Source: Serratia rubidaea
GTDB taxonomy: Bacteria; Pseudomonadota; Gammaproteobacteria; Enterobacterales; Enterobacteriaceae
Direction: 5' to 3'
Assembly (NCBI GenBank): GCA_901472405.1
Contig: LR590463.1
Span: 1,054,001-1,118,000, forward strand
Length of the DNA: 64,000 nt
Of this stretch, positions 54,390 through 63,922 are shown in pieces (within the stretch, counting starts at the first letter, position 1; each line of letters opens with the position of its first letter). The notes beneath the pieces are model-generated. The model ran no database searches. It was not told where the DNA came from and worked only from the letters and a program-made list of their open reading frames with translations. The translations under genes were made by a program, and so were the position numbers.

Positions 54390-56164
54390 GTGAGATTATT
54401 TGCTCAAATCGGCTGGTATTTCCGCCGCGAATGGCGCCGCTATCTGGGTGCGGTGGCGCTGCTGATCATTATTGCCATTCTGCAACTGCTGCCGCCGAAG
54501 CTGGTCGGCGTGATTGTGGACGGCGTAACCAAAGAGCATATGTCTACCGGCGTGCTGCTGGCATGGCTGGGGCTGATGATCGCCACCGCAATCCTGGTGT
54601 ATCTGCTGCGCTATGTCTGGCGCGTCCTGCTGTTTGGCGCTTCCTATCAGCTGGCGGTTGAGCTGCGGGAAAATTTCTACCGCCAGCTGAGCCGGCAAAA
54701 CCCGGCGTTTTATCTGCGCCACCGCACCGGCGACCTGATGGCGCGCGCCACCAATGACGTCGACCGGGTGGTGTTCGCCGCCGGTGAAGGCGTGCTGACG
54801 CTGGTGGATTCGCTGGTGATGGGGCTGGTGGTGCTGATCGTGATGAGCACCCAAATCAGCTGGCAGCTGACGCTGCTGTCGCTGATCCCGATGCCGATTA
54901 TGGCGATCGTCATCAAGTATTACGGCGACCAGCTGCACCAGCGCTTTAAGTCGGCGCAGGCGGCATTTTCCAGCCTGAACGACCAGGCGCAGGAGAGCAT
55001 GACCAGCATCCGCATGATCAAGGCCTTTGGGCTGGAGGATCACCAGTCCAACCAGTTTGCCGAGGTGGCGGCGCGCACCGGCGCGAAGAATATGCATGTG
55101 GCGCGCGTCGACGCGCGTTTTGATCCGACCATCTATCTGGCCATCGGCGCGGCCAACCTGCTGGCGATCGGCGGCGGCAGCTGGATGGTGGTGAACGGGA
55201 CACTGACCCTGGGGCAACTGACCAGCTTTGTTATGTATCTGGGGCTGATGATTTGGCCGATGCTGGCGCTGGCGTGGATGTTTAATATCGTCGAACGCGG
55301 CAGCGCCGCCTACAGCCGTCTGCGCAGCCTGCTGGATGAGGCACCGGCGGTGGTGGACGGCGGGCGTGATTTGCCCGCCGGACGCGGCGAGCTGACGGTG
55401 GATATCCGCCGTTTTCATTACCCGGAAAATCAGCACGCGGCGCTGCATGACGTCGCCCTGCGGCTTAAGCCGGGGCAGATGCTCGGCCTGTGCGGCCCGA
55501 CCGGCGCCGGGAAGACCACGCTGCTTTCCCTGATCCAGCGCCAGTTCGATATTGATGACGGCCAGATCTGCTACCACGCGCTACCGCTGACGACGCTGAA
55601 GCTGGACGCCTGGCGCGCCCGCCTGTCGGTGGTCAGCCAGACGCCGTTCCTGTTTTCCGACAGCGTGGCGAATAACATCGCGCTCGGTAAACCGGATGCG
55701 ACGCAGGCGGAGATTGAACAGGCGGCGCGGCTGGCCAGCGTGCACGACGATATTCTGCGTCTGCCGCAGGGCTATGAAACTGAAGTGGGCGAACGCGGCG
55801 TGATGCTGTCCGGCGGACAGAAACAGCGGATCTCCATTGCGCGCGCGCTGCTGCTGGACGCTGAAATTCTGATCCTCGACGATGCCTTGTCGGCGGTGGA
55901 TGGCCGCACCGAACACCAGATCCTGCACAACCTGCGCAGCTGGGGGCAGAACCGCACGGTAATTATTAGCGCGCACCGGCTGTCGGCGCTGACCGAGGCC
56001 AGTGAAATCCTGGTCCTGCAGCACGGCAGCGTGGCGCAGCGCGGCCAGCACGCCGTACTGCGTCGCAGCCGGGCTGGTATCGCGATATGTATCGCTATCA
56101 GCAGTTGGAGGCCGCGCTGGATGAGGCGCCGGAAATCGGCGTGGAGATGTTAACCAATGAGTAA
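54390..56164 (+). CDS. mdlA: ABC exporter half-transporter MdlA (one frameshift)
   Basis: Multidrug-resistance-like ABC protein with fused membrane and ATPase domains, expected to pair with MdlB. GTG start at 54390 ([17 protein letters not shown]); six helices in the first 300 residues. Walker [14 protein letters not shown], signature [15 protein letters not shown] and Walker [13 protein letters not shown] are complete; note Asp instead of the usual catalytic Glu after Walker B, suggesting a degenerate site. A missing G near 56063 shifts the last 30 codons; the true tail runs [20 protein letters not shown] to TAA 56162-56164. Repaired length is 591 residues. It overlaps mdlB by 8 bases. Confidence 0.94.
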
Positions 56165-57935
56165 AGTTCAGAAGCTGTGGCCGACGCTGAAACGGCTGCT
56201 GGCTTACGGCTCGCCGTATCGCAAACCGCTGGGGCTGGCGGTGCTGATGCTGTGGGTGGCGGCGGCGGCGGAAGTGGCCGGCCCGGTCCTTATCAGCTAC
56301 TTTATCGACAACTACGTTGCCAAAGGGCAGCTGCCGCTGATGATCGTCTGCGGGTTAGCGGGCGCTTACGTCCTGCTGGAGATGCTGGCGGCGGCGCTGC
56401 ATTACTTTCAGGCGCTGCTGTTTAATCGCGCGGCGGTCGGCGTGGTGCAGCGTCTGCGCACCGACGTGATGGATGCCGCGCTGCGCCAGCCGCTCAGCGC
56501 GTTCGACACCCAGCCGGTCGGCCAGCTGATCTCCCGCGTCACCAATGACACCGAGGTGATCAAGGATCTGTACGTGATGGTGGTGTCCACCGTGCTGAAA
56601 AGCGCGGCGCTGATCGGCGCGATGCTGGTGGCGATGTTCAGTCTCGACTGGCGCATGGCGCTGGTGGCGATCTGCATCTTCCCGGCGGTATTGCTGGTGA
56701 TGGCGATTTACCAGTATTACAGCACGCCGATTGTGCGGCGGGTGCGCAGCTATCTGGCGGATATCAACGACGGTTTTAACGAAGTGATTAACGGCATGGG
56801 GGTGATCCAGCAGTTCCGCCAGCAGGTGCGTTTTGGCGAGCGGATGAGCAACGCCAGCTGGTCGCACTATACCGCCCGCATGCAGACGCTGCGGCTGGAC
56901 GGCTTCTTGCTGCGGCCGCTGCTGAGCCTGTTCTCCGCCCTGGTGTTATGCGGGCTGCTGATGCTGTTCGGCTTTAGCGCCGAGGGCAGCATCGGCGTCG
57001 GGGTGCTGTACGCCTTTATCAACTACCTGGGCCGGCTGAATGAGCCGCTGATTGAGCTGACCTCGCAGCAGTCGATTCTGCAGCAGGCGGTGGTGGCCGG
57101 CGAGCGTATCTTTGAGCTGATGGATCGCAGCCAGCAGCGCTATGGCGCCGATGAGCGCCCGCTGCAGAGCGGCCGCATCGATATCGATAACCTGAGCTTT
57201 GCCTACCGTGCGGATAAGAAGGTACTGCAAAATATTCAGCTCAGCGTGCCGTCGCGCGGCTTTGTGGCGCTGGTCGGCCATACCGGCAGCGGCAAGAGCA
57301 CCCTGGCCAACCTGCTGATGGGCTACTACCCGGTGAGCGAAGGCGAGATTCGCCTGGATGGCCGGCCGCTGTCCAACCTGTCGCACCGTACGCTGCGACA
57401 GGGGATCGCCATGGTGCAGCAGGATCCGGTGGTGATTGCCGAGTCGGTGCTGGCTAACGTGACGCTGGGGCGCACTATCAGCGAAGAGGCGGTGTGGCAG
57501 GCGCTGGAGACGGTGCAGTTGGCGGAGCTGGTGCGCGGCTTCCCGCAGGGGATCCATACCCGGCTGGGTGAGCAGGGCAATAACCTGTCGGTCGGCCAGA
57601 AACAGCTGCTGGCGATGGCGCGCGTATTGGTGCAGGCGCCGCAGATCCTGATTCTGGATGAGGCGACCGCCAATATTGATTCCGGTACCGAACAGGCGAT
57701 TCAGCATGCGTTGCGGGCGATTCGCGAGCACACCACGCTGGTGGTGATCGCCCACCGTTTATCGACCATCGTCGATGCCGATACCATTCTGGTGCTGCAC
57801 CGCGGCCATGCGTTGGAGCAGGGCAACCATCGGCAGCTGTTGGCGCAGCAGGGCCGCTATTACCAGATGTATCAGCTGCAGCTGGCGGGCGAAGAGCTGG
57901 CGGCGGCAACCCGCGAAGACGACCAGCCGGCCTGA
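56157..57935 (+). CDS. mdlB: ABC exporter half-transporter MdlB
   Basis: Partner of MdlA, 592 residues (E. coli 593), intact. Six N-terminal helices, then Walker [15 protein letters not shown], signature [15 protein letters not shown] and Walker [18 protein letters not shown] with the catalytic Glu. The sequence therefore suggests an asymmetric heterodimer in which MdlB holds the canonical Walker B Glu. The start lies inside the end of mdlA, so the two are translationally coupled. Substrate unknown. Confidence 0.95.
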   Translation: MSKVQKLWPTLKRLLAYGSPYRKPLGLAVLMLWVAAAAEVAGPVLISYFIDNYVAKGQLPLMIVCGLAGAYVLLEMLAAALHYFQALLFNRAAVGVVQRLRTDVMDAALRQPLSAFDTQPVGQLISRVTNDTEVIKDLYVMVVSTVLKSAALIGAMLVAMFSLDWRMALVAICIFPAVLLVMAIYQYYSTPIVRRVRSYLADINDGFNEVINGMGVIQQFRQQVRFGERMSNASWSHYTARMQTLRLDGFLLRPLLSLFSALVLCGLLMLFGFSAEGSIGVGVLYAFINYLGRLNEPLIELTSQQSILQQAVVAGERIFELMDRSQQRYGADERPLQSGRIDIDNLSFAYRADKKVLQNIQLSVPSRGFVALVGHTGSGKSTLANLLMGYYPVSEGEIRLDGRPLSNLSHRTLRQGIAMVQQDPVVIAESVLANVTLGRTISEEAVWQALETVQLAELVRGFPQGIHTRLGEQGNNLSVGQKQLLAMARVLVQAPQILILDEATANIDSGTEQAIQHALRAIREHTTLVVIAHRLSTIVDADTILVLHRGHALEQGNHRQLLAQQGRYYQMYQLQLAGEELAAATREDDQPA

Positions 57936-58033
57936 ATCTCCCGGTGCGTTTCCCGGCGTAGCCGCAGGGGAACGCACCACGATCAGGCAGCGCTGGCGGT
58001 TGTATGCCGTGCTTTGCACCTTTATGCGCCAAC

Positions 58034-58052
58034 GCGCACCATCGTGGTGCGC
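58034..58052. promoter_or_regulatory. Candidate NtrC-binding site upstream of glnK
   Basis: GCGCACCATCGTGGTGCGC is a perfect palindrome of the NtrC type (GCAC-N7-GTGC). It lies about 85 bases before the sigma54 promoter, the usual enhancer distance. Confidence 0.72.
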
Positions 58053-58136
58053 AAAAAACGATCGATTCTCTCCTCTCTCCCTGCCGCCGTCGTCGGCAGC
58101 CGTTTCCTCCGCTGCGTTTTTTCCTAACACAACTTA

Positions 58137-58152
58137 TGGCACAGCCTTTGCT
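58137..58152 (+). promoter_or_regulatory. Sigma54 promoter of glnK-amtB
   Basis: TGGCACAGCCTTTGCT matches the consensus TGGCACRNNNNTTGCW at every fixed position, with GG and GC spaced correctly. It lies 50 bases before the glnK start. Confidence 0.88.
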
Positions 58153-58202
58153 TTACCCAGTGATACCAGGGGTGAGTTTGGGTTTAATTGTGGAGGGGCA
58201 AT

Positions 58203-58542
58203 ATGAAGCTGGTTACCGTGGTAATCAAACCATTCAAGTTGGAGGACGTGCGTGAAGCCCTATCCTCAGTAGGCATTCAGGGGCTGACCGTCACCGAAGT
58301 CAAAGGGTTTGGCCGCCAGAAAGGGCATGCCGAGCTGTACCGCGGCGCCGAATACAGCGTCAATTTTTTACCCAAAGTCAAAATCGATATTGCCATTGCC
58401 GACGATCAATTGGATGAGGTGGTTGATGTGATTAGCAAGGCCGCCTACACCGGCAAAATTGGCGACGGCAAAATTTTTTGTGGCTGAACTGCAACGCGTG
58501 ATTCGCATACGTACCGGCGAAACCGATGAAGCCGCGCTGTAA
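58203..58542 (+). CDS. glnK: Nitrogen regulatory PII protein GlnK (one frameshift)
   Basis: Trimeric PII signal protein that plugs AmtB and reports nitrogen status. MKLVTVVIKPFKLEDVREALS, the T-loop with the uridylylated Tyr51 (RGAEYSVNFLP), and TGKIGDGKIFV are typical. A surplus T near 58486 in a TTTTTT run breaks the frame after GKIF; the tail AELQRVIRIRTGETDEAAL ends at TAA 58540-58542. Repaired length is 112 residues, equal to E. coli. NtrC and sigma54 sites upstream indicate induction by nitrogen limitation. amtB follows after 37 bases. Confidence 0.96.
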
Positions 58543-58579
58543 ATACCGACTCAGCGACTGAAATGGGGATGAGACAATA

Positions 58580-59866
58580 ATGAAAAAACGTTTATCCATG
58601 TTGGGCCTGAGCGCGGCAGCCTTGTCGCCCTCTCTGGCTCAGGCGGCTCCGGCGGCCCTCGATAAGGCCGATAACGCCTTTATGATGATTTGCACCGCAT
58701 TGGTGCTGTTTATGACTTTACCAGGTATCGCATTATTCTATGGTGGCTTGCTGCGCGGTAAGAATGTGCTGTCGATGCTCACTCAGGTGATGGTGACCTT
58801 TGCGCTGGTGTGCGTACTGTGGGTGCTGTATGGCTACAGTCTGGCGTTCAGCGAGGGCAATGCGTTTTACGGCGGCTTCGGCACCGCAATGTTGAAAGGC
58901 ATCGGCATTGACAGCATTACCGGCTCCTATAGCCAGCTGGTGCACGTGGCGTTCCAGTGCTCCTTCGCCTGTATTACCGTGGCGCTGGTGGTCGGCGGGT
59001 TTGCCGAGCGCATCCGCTTTTCCGCGGTGATTATTTTTGCGGCGATCTGGTTCACCCTCTCTTATCTGCCGATTGCCCATATGGTGTGGGGCGGCGGCTT
59101 CCTGGCGGCCGACGGCGCGCTGGATTTTGCCGGCGGCACGGTGGTGCATATTAACGCCGCCAGCGCCGGCCTGATCGGCGCCTATCTGCTGGGCAAGCGC
59201 GCGGGCTTTGGCAAGGAGGCGTTCAAACCGCACAACCTGCCGATGGTCTTTACCGGTACTTCGATTCTGTATATCGGCTGGTTCGGCTTTAACGCCGGTT
59301 CCGCCGGCGAGGCCAACGGCGTTGCCGCATTAGCTTTCCTGAACACGGTGGTCGCCACCGCCGGCGCCATCCTCTCCTGGGTGTTTGCCGAATGGCTGGT
59401 GCGCGGTAAACCGTCGCTGCTGGGCGCCTGCTCCGGCTGTATTGCCGGGCTGGTTGCCGTTACGCCGGCCGCGGGTACCGTCGGCGTCGGCGGCGCGCTG
59501 ATTATCGGCCTGGTCGGCGGGATCGCCGGCCTGTGGGGCGTGGTGACGCTGAAGAAATGGCTGAATGTGGATGATACCTGCGACGTATTCGGCGTACACG
59601 GCGTGTGCGGCATCGTCGGCTGTCTGCTGACCGGGGTGTTCACCGCCTCGTCACTGGGCGGTTCCGGTTATGCGGAAGGCGTCACCATGGGACATCAGGT
59701 GTGGATCCAGCTGCTCAGCGTGATCATTACGCTGATCTGGTCCAGCGTCGCCGCGTTTATCGCCTTCAAGATTGCCGGCGTGCTGGTGGGGCTGCGCGTA
59801 CCGGAAGAGCAGGAGCGCGAAGGGCTGGATATCAACAGCCATGGCGAGAGCGCCTACAACCAGTAA
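58580..59866 (+). CDS. amtB: Ammonium channel AmtB
   Basis: Inner-membrane ammonium channel, 428 residues (E. coli 428), intact. MKKRLSMLGLSAAALSPSLAQA is a cleaved signal peptide, followed by 11 helices. Twin pore histidines are His190 (VVHINAAS) and His340 (FGVHGVCG); the Phe gate lies in HVAFQCSFACITVAL. The C-terminal tail (RVPEEQEREGLDINSHGESAYN) is the region that contacts GlnK. The glnK-amtB pair is conserved across bacteria. Confidence 0.97.
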   Translation: MKKRLSMLGLSAAALSPSLAQAAPAALDKADNAFMMICTALVLFMTLPGIALFYGGLLRGKNVLSMLTQVMVTFALVCVLWVLYGYSLAFSEGNAFYGGFGTAMLKGIGIDSITGSYSQLVHVAFQCSFACITVALVVGGFAERIRFSAVIIFAAIWFTLSYLPIAHMVWGGGFLAADGALDFAGGTVVHINAASAGLIGAYLLGKRAGFGKEAFKPHNLPMVFTGTSILYIGWFGFNAGSAGEANGVAALAFLNTVVATAGAILSWVFAEWLVRGKPSLLGACSGCIAGLVAVTPAAGTVGVGGALIIGLVGGIAGLWGVVTLKKWLNVDDTCDVFGVHGVCGIVGCLLTGVFTASSLGGSGYAEGVTMGHQVWIQLLSVIITLIWSSVAAFIAFKIAGVLVGLRVPEEQEREGLDINSHGESAYNQ

Positions 59867-59897
59867 ATCGATAATAAAATAGTGATGAAGCAAAAAA

Positions 59898-59922
59898 GGC
59901 GATGGAAACATCGCCTTTTTTT
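59898..59922. terminator. Bidirectional terminator between amtB and tesB
   Basis: GGCGATG / CATCGCC stem with a GAAA tetraloop, flanked by six A and seven T, so it serves both convergent genes. Confidence 0.92.
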
Positions 59923-59932
59923 GTGGCCGGCG

Positions 59933-60795
59933 TTATGCCGTATGGCGGCGCATGACCCCTTCCTGCACCGTGCTGGCGACCAGCACGCCGTCGCGGGTAT
60001 AGAACTGCCCGCGCACAAAGCCGCGCGCGCCGGACGCCGAGGTGCTTTCCACCGCGTAGAGCAGCCAGTCGTCCATGCGGAACGGACGGTGGAACCACAT
60101 GGAGTGGTCGATGGTCGCCACCTGCATGCCCGGCTCCAGGAAGCCGACGCCGTGCGGCTGCAGCGCCGTCGGCAGGAAGTTCAGATCGGAGGCATAGCCC
60201 AGCAGATACTGGTGAATGCGCGCGTCGTCCGGCATGGCGCCGTTAGCGCGCAGCCAGACGTAGCGATACGGCTCGTCCACCTTGCCCTGCAGCGGGTTAT
60301 GGAATTTAACCGGGCGTACTTCCAGCGGTTTCTGACAGATAAATTTATCGCGCACTTTCTCCGGCAGCATATGCGCCAGCTGCTGGGCGATTTCTGATTC
60401 GGACATCAGACCTTCCGGCGGCGGCACGTCGGCATGGTGTTCTGGTGTTCAAAACCCGCTTCCGGGCTTTGGAACGAGGCGGTCATATAGAAGATAGGCT
60501 TGCCGTTCTGGATAGCGCTGACCCGGCGGGCGCTGAAACTGTTGCCGTCGCGCAGCGTTTCGACGTCGTAAACGATCGGCTTGCTGCTGTCGCCCGGACG
60601 CAGAAAGTAGCTGTGGAACGAGTGCACGCTGCGCTCGGCCGGCACCGTATCTTTGGCGGCGTAGAGCGCCTGGCCGACGACCTGACCGCCGAATACCTGA
60701 CGCAGGCCCAGATCCTCGCTTTGCCCGCGGAACAGGCCCTCTTCGATTTTTTCCAACTTGAGCAGCTCAAGAAGGTTGTTCAATGCCTGGCTCAT
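59933..60795 (-). CDS. tesB: Acyl-CoA thioesterase II TesB (one frameshift)
   Basis: Double hot-dog thioesterase of broad acyl-CoA range. [21 protein letters not shown] and [18 protein letters not shown] begin the first repeat; the catalytic Asp is in [15 protein letters not shown], with the Gln near [16 protein letters not shown] missing G near 60430 breaks the frame between NTMP and VPPPEGL. Repaired length is about 287 residues (E. coli 286). It is convergent with amtB and divergent from azoR over 272 bases. Confidence 0.94.
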
Positions 60796-61067
60796 AAAAG
60801 ATGATCCTTCTAATAATTGTTTTGTGTAGTGTGCGGAAGATCACGTTAAGTCGTCAACAGGCTAAATCTAACCGCCATCGTTCTAGTATGAACTTCGCGC
60901 GGCGAGTCGCAAAGCGATTCCCGGTAATCGCAAATTGTTGCCTTTTAGGCACCATTGTCGTGCTGTTATATCAACAATGTTTCCATTATTTCGGTGTTAG
61001 CCTAGCGCTATGGAGGCCTGCGCCGTACGGCGCGCAGCCGTGAGAGACAATAAATTCGGGAAATATG

Positions 61068-61664
61068 ATGAGTAAATTACTGGTGCTTAAATCCAGCATT
61101 ATGGGGGACGCCTCCCAGAGCAACGCGCTGATTGATGACTTTCTGGCGGCGCGGCGGGCAAAGGGGCTGGATGACGAGATTATCGAACATGACCTGACGG
61201 CCCTGGAGTTACCGGTGTTGGACGGTGAACTGTTCGCCGCCCTGCGCGGCGCCCAGCCGATTGGCGAGCGGGCGCAGCGGGTGGTGACGCTATCCGACCG
61301 GCTGATTGCCGAGCTGAAAGCGAGCGATCTGCTGCTGATTGGCGCGCCGATGTATAACCTGAATGTGCCGACGCAGCTGAAAAACTGGTTCGATCTGGTG
61401 ACCCGCGCCGGTATGACCTTCAACTATACCGCTCATTATCCGGTGGGGTTGGTTGCAGAGGTGAAGGCGATCGTCGTCAGTTCGCGCGGCGGGGTGCATG
61501 TCGGCCAGTTGACGGATGCGGTGACGCCGTATCTGCGCGGCGTGCTGGGGCTGATTGGCGTGAACGATGTCGAGTTTATTTATGCGGAGGGGCTGGATGC
61601 CAGACCGCATGGCCGGGCGCAGGGGATCGCGCAGGCGCAGACCACTATTGCGCAGCTGGCGTAA
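61068..61664 (+). CDS. azoR: FMN-dependent NADH:quinone/azo reductase AzoR
   Basis: Flavodoxin-like dimeric oxidoreductase that reduces quinones and azo compounds by two-electron transfer from NADH. 198 residues. MSKLLVLKSSIMGDASQSN is the FMN-phosphate loop, APMYNLNVPTQLKNWFDLV the FMN-binding segment, and VVSSRGGVH the second loop. A second ATG at 61065 is adjacent. It is inserted between tesB and ybaY relative to E. coli, and pairs tail-to-tail with a LysR regulator with only three bases between the stop codons. Confidence 0.9.
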   Translation: MSKLLVLKSSIMGDASQSNALIDDFLAARRAKGLDDEIIEHDLTALELPVLDGELFAALRGAQPIGERAQRVVTLSDRLIAELKASDLLLIGAPMYNLNVPTQLKNWFDLVTRAGMTFNYTAHYPVGLVAEVKAIVVSSRGGVHVGQLTDAVTPYLRGVLGLIGVNDVEFIYAEGLDARPHGRAQGIAQAQTTIAQLA

Positions 61665-61667
61665 GCG

Positions 61668-62597
61668 TTACGCATCCGGCGACGGGGCTTCCGCCGCCGC
61701 CATTCTGGCGGGCAGCTCGCTGATCAGGCGATCAACCGCCACTCTGACCTTGAGCGGCAGCCGTGCGTTGCGCGGCCAGACGGCATAAACCGGCCAGCTG
61801 CCGCCGTCGTTTGCCGTCAGAATGGCCTGCAGCGCGCCGGTACTTAACGCATCGCGCACCAGCCAGTAGGGCAGCCAGGCAATGCCGCAGCCGGCGAGCG
61901 CGGCATCTTTGATCGCCTGCATATCATCCATCATCAGTTTCGCCTGCGGCGTGATTTCCAGCACCTTTCCCTGCGCGCTGCCGATGCGCCATTTCTGCAG
62001 CCGGCCGGCGCGGGTATAGGCAATGGCGGCGTGTTGCTCAAGATCCTGCGCTGATGTTGGTTCGCCGGCCCGCGCCAGATAGGCGGGCGCGGCGCAGAAC
62101 ACCATGCTGTGCGCCGCCAACCGGCGGGCGATCAGGCTGCTGCTGTCGGCCAGCTCGCCGATGCGGATCGCCAGATCGAACCCTTCTTCCGCCAGATCGA
62201 CCACCCGATCGCTGAACGCCATATCCAGCCGCAGCCCGGGATGCTGCTGCGCCAGCGTGGTCAGCAGCGGCGCGATGCAGAGGTGGCCGAACAGTACCGG
62301 CATCGACACCCGCAGACGTCCGCTGAGCTGCAGGCCATCGCCGGCCAGCAGATCTTCCGCCTGCTGGATCTCGTTAACGGCGCGCCGACAGTGCTCGTAA
62401 TACAGCATGCCCTGCTCGGTCAGGCTCTGGCTGCGGGTGGTGCGGTTAAACAGGGTGACGCCCAGGCGGGTCTCCAGCCGGGCGATGGTTTTGGTGACGG
62501 CGGAACGCGTCAGGTAGAGATTTTCCGCGGCGCGCGAGAAGCTGCCGGCTTCAGCGGCGGCCAGAAAAACCGGAATGCTGTTCATATCACTTTTCAT
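61668..62597 (-). CDS. LysR-family transcriptional regulator
   Basis: About 309 residues. N-terminal winged HTH: MNSIPVFLAAAEAGSFSRAAENL, LTRSAVTKTIARLETRLGVTLFNR. The effector domain follows (LSGRLRVSMPVLFGHLCIAPLL, FDLAIRIGELADSSSL). ATG 62597 (MKSDMNS) and 62585 (MNSIPV) are both possible starts. It is convergent with azoR rather than divergent. Its target may be azoR or an unlinked gene; sequence does not decide. Confidence 0.87.
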   Translation of the reverse strand: MKSDMNSIPVFLAAAEAGSFSRAAENLYLTRSAVTKTIARLETRLGVTLFNRTTRSQSLTEQGMLYYEHCRRAVNEIQQAEDLLAGDGLQLSGRLRVSMPVLFGHLCIAPLLTTLAQQHPGLRLDMAFSDRVVDLAEEGFDLAIRIGELADSSSLIARRLAAHSMVFCAAPAYLARAGEPTSAQDLEQHAAIAYTRAGRLQKWRIGSAQGKVLEITPQAKLMMDDMQAIKDAALAGCGIAWLPYWLVRDALSTGALQAILTANDGGSWPVYAVWPRNARLPLKVRVAVDRLISELPARMAAAEAPSPDA

Positions 62598-62806
62598 CGC
62601 GTTCGTACCGGCTGGTGATCGTTGCGGGCAATAGTACAACCCCGTTTTCCTGCTGTCAGTGTCAATGTGCGTGCGCGTACGGCCCACCGTTGCGCCGGCT
62701 GATTAATCGGCAGACGGGTGGGAATGTCTCAGAGTTTTGTGCTAGGTTTAAGAGGTAAGACGGCGTAAGCCGCCAATTTGTTGATAATAAAGAAGGAGAC
62801 AGCTCG

Positions 62807-63294
62807 ATGAAATTCTGGCAAATCCTTGCTGGGGCCGCTGCCGTGACGCTGGCCGGCTGCGCCCAGAATGGCGTAGATGCCCGACATCGGCAGCAGGAAG
62901 CCCGGCGACCGCACAGCAAATGCAGGTGACCGGTCCTGCGGTGACGGGGACGGTGAATATCGCCCAGCGCATCGCGTTGCCGCCGCATGCGGTGCTGACG
63001 GTCACGCTGTCCGATGCCTCGCTGGCGGATGCGCCGTCCAAGGTGATCGCCCAGCGCACTATCCGTACCGAAGGCCAGCAGGCGCCGTTCACTTTCGCCG
63101 TGCCCTATAACCCGGCGGACATTCAGCCGAACGCCCGCGTCATATTGAGCGCGGCGGTCACCGTCAACGGGCAGCTGAGCTTTATCACCGACACGATTCA
63201 GGAAGTCGTCAACCGCAATGGCACGCGCGCCGACCTGCAGCTGGTGCCGGTGCAGAACGTACCGGTACAGGCGGCATCGGCCGCCATGCCGTAA
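62807..63294 (+). CDS. ybaY: YbaY-family lipoprotein (one frameshift)
   Basis: Predicted lipoprotein of the YbaY domain family, about 162 residues. MKFWQILAGAAAVTLAGCAQN has lipobox TLAGC. A missing C near 62880 breaks the frame in the linker (VDAPTSAAGSPATAQQMQV after repair). The domain VNIAQRIALPPHAVLTVTLSD and DASLADAPSKVIAQRTIRTEG, then AVPYNPADIQPNARVILSAAV, is typical. GAAGGAGACAGCTCG precedes the ATG. Function unknown; the domain resembles secretion pilotins. The E. coli protein has a longer C-terminal tail. Confidence 0.9.
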
Positions 63295-63316
63295 CCGCTG
63301 CGGCCTGACCGTTTTC

Positions 63317-63346
63317 GCTGCCTTTAGCCGGCCGGCTAAAGGCAGC
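63317..63346. other. Thirty-base perfect palindrome between ybaY and atl
   Basis: GCTGCCTTTAGCCG and its complement CGGCTAAAGGCAGC with a central GC form a perfect inverted repeat between convergent genes. No T run follows, so terminator function is uncertain. Confidence 0.6.
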
Positions 63347-63350
63347 CTGC

Positions 63351-63663
63351 TTATGGCCGCCAGCCGAAGCGGGCAAAGTCCACCGCGCCCTCGGCATCAA
63401 ACATAATCCCTCCGCCAGCAGCGCCTGCCGCTGCCGCTGAAAGTCCTCGCCGCGCAGCGAGATCTTGCCGTGCCGGTTGATCACCCGGTGCCAGGGCAGG
63501 GTGCTGCCCGGCGGCAGTTTCTTCAGAACGCCGCCGACCTGCCGCGCTGCGCGCGGCGAACCGGCAAGCGCGGCCACTTCGCGTAGGCGATCACCTTGCC
63601 GCAGGGAATGGCGGCGACGACGTGAAAGACGCGCTGGCGGAAAGTCGGATCTGTGGATGTCAT
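63351..63663 (-). CDS. atl: Alkyltransferase-like protein Atl/YbaZ (two frameshifts)
   Basis: DNA-binding protein that recognises O6-alkylguanine lesions but cannot remove them: the alkyl-acceptor motif PCHR is replaced by PWHR (STLPWHRVINRHGK). It flags lesions for nucleotide excision repair in related systems. MTSTDPTFRQRVFHVVAAIPCG is followed by a missing G near 63588 (VIAYGEVAALAGSPRAARQVG) and another missing base near 63413 before the tail MFDAEGAVDFARFGWRP. Repaired length is 104 residues. Convergent with ybaY; the neighbouring ffs is transcribed away. Confidence 0.88.
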
Positions 63664-63747
63664 AGAGATAAGTACGCCGTGTTGCTGTCGGAGTGGCAGT
63701 GTGCCACAGGCCGGCTGGGTAAGAAAACAGCGGTTGGCCCGGTTGGC

Positions 63748-63776
63748 TTGCTATTTCAGATATCATCATTGATAAT
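63748..63776 (+). promoter_or_regulatory. Promoter of the 4.5S RNA gene ffs
   Basis: TTGCTA and GATAAT are separated by exactly 17 bases and followed by a GC-rich discriminator (GCCCACC), as in growth-rate-controlled stable-RNA promoters. A start near 63785 would give a 24-base leader before the mature 5' end. Confidence 0.72.
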
Positions 63777-63808
63777 GCCCACCGCTTCGCAGTACGGAAG
63801 CCGTCAAT

Positions 63809-63922
63809 GGGGGCCCTGTTGGTTCTCCCGCAACACTAACTTGTGAACTCGGTCAGGTCCGGAAGGAAGCAGCCGCAGCAGGTGACGTGTGTGCCGGGAT
63901 GTAGCTGGCAGGGCCTCCACCA
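63809..63922 (+). ncRNA. ffs: 4.5S RNA (signal recognition particle RNA)
   Basis: The core GGTCAGGTCCGGAAGGAAGC and GTGCCGGGATGTAGCTGG are near-identical to E. coli 4.5S RNA, including the GGAA-type tetraloop of domain IV that binds Ffh. The ends GGGGGCCCTG and CAGGGCCTCC pair to close the hairpin. About 114 bases. It differs from E. coli mainly in the middle helix. The 5' leader is expected to be removed by RNase P. The last 78 bases of the window show no gene. Confidence 0.95.
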
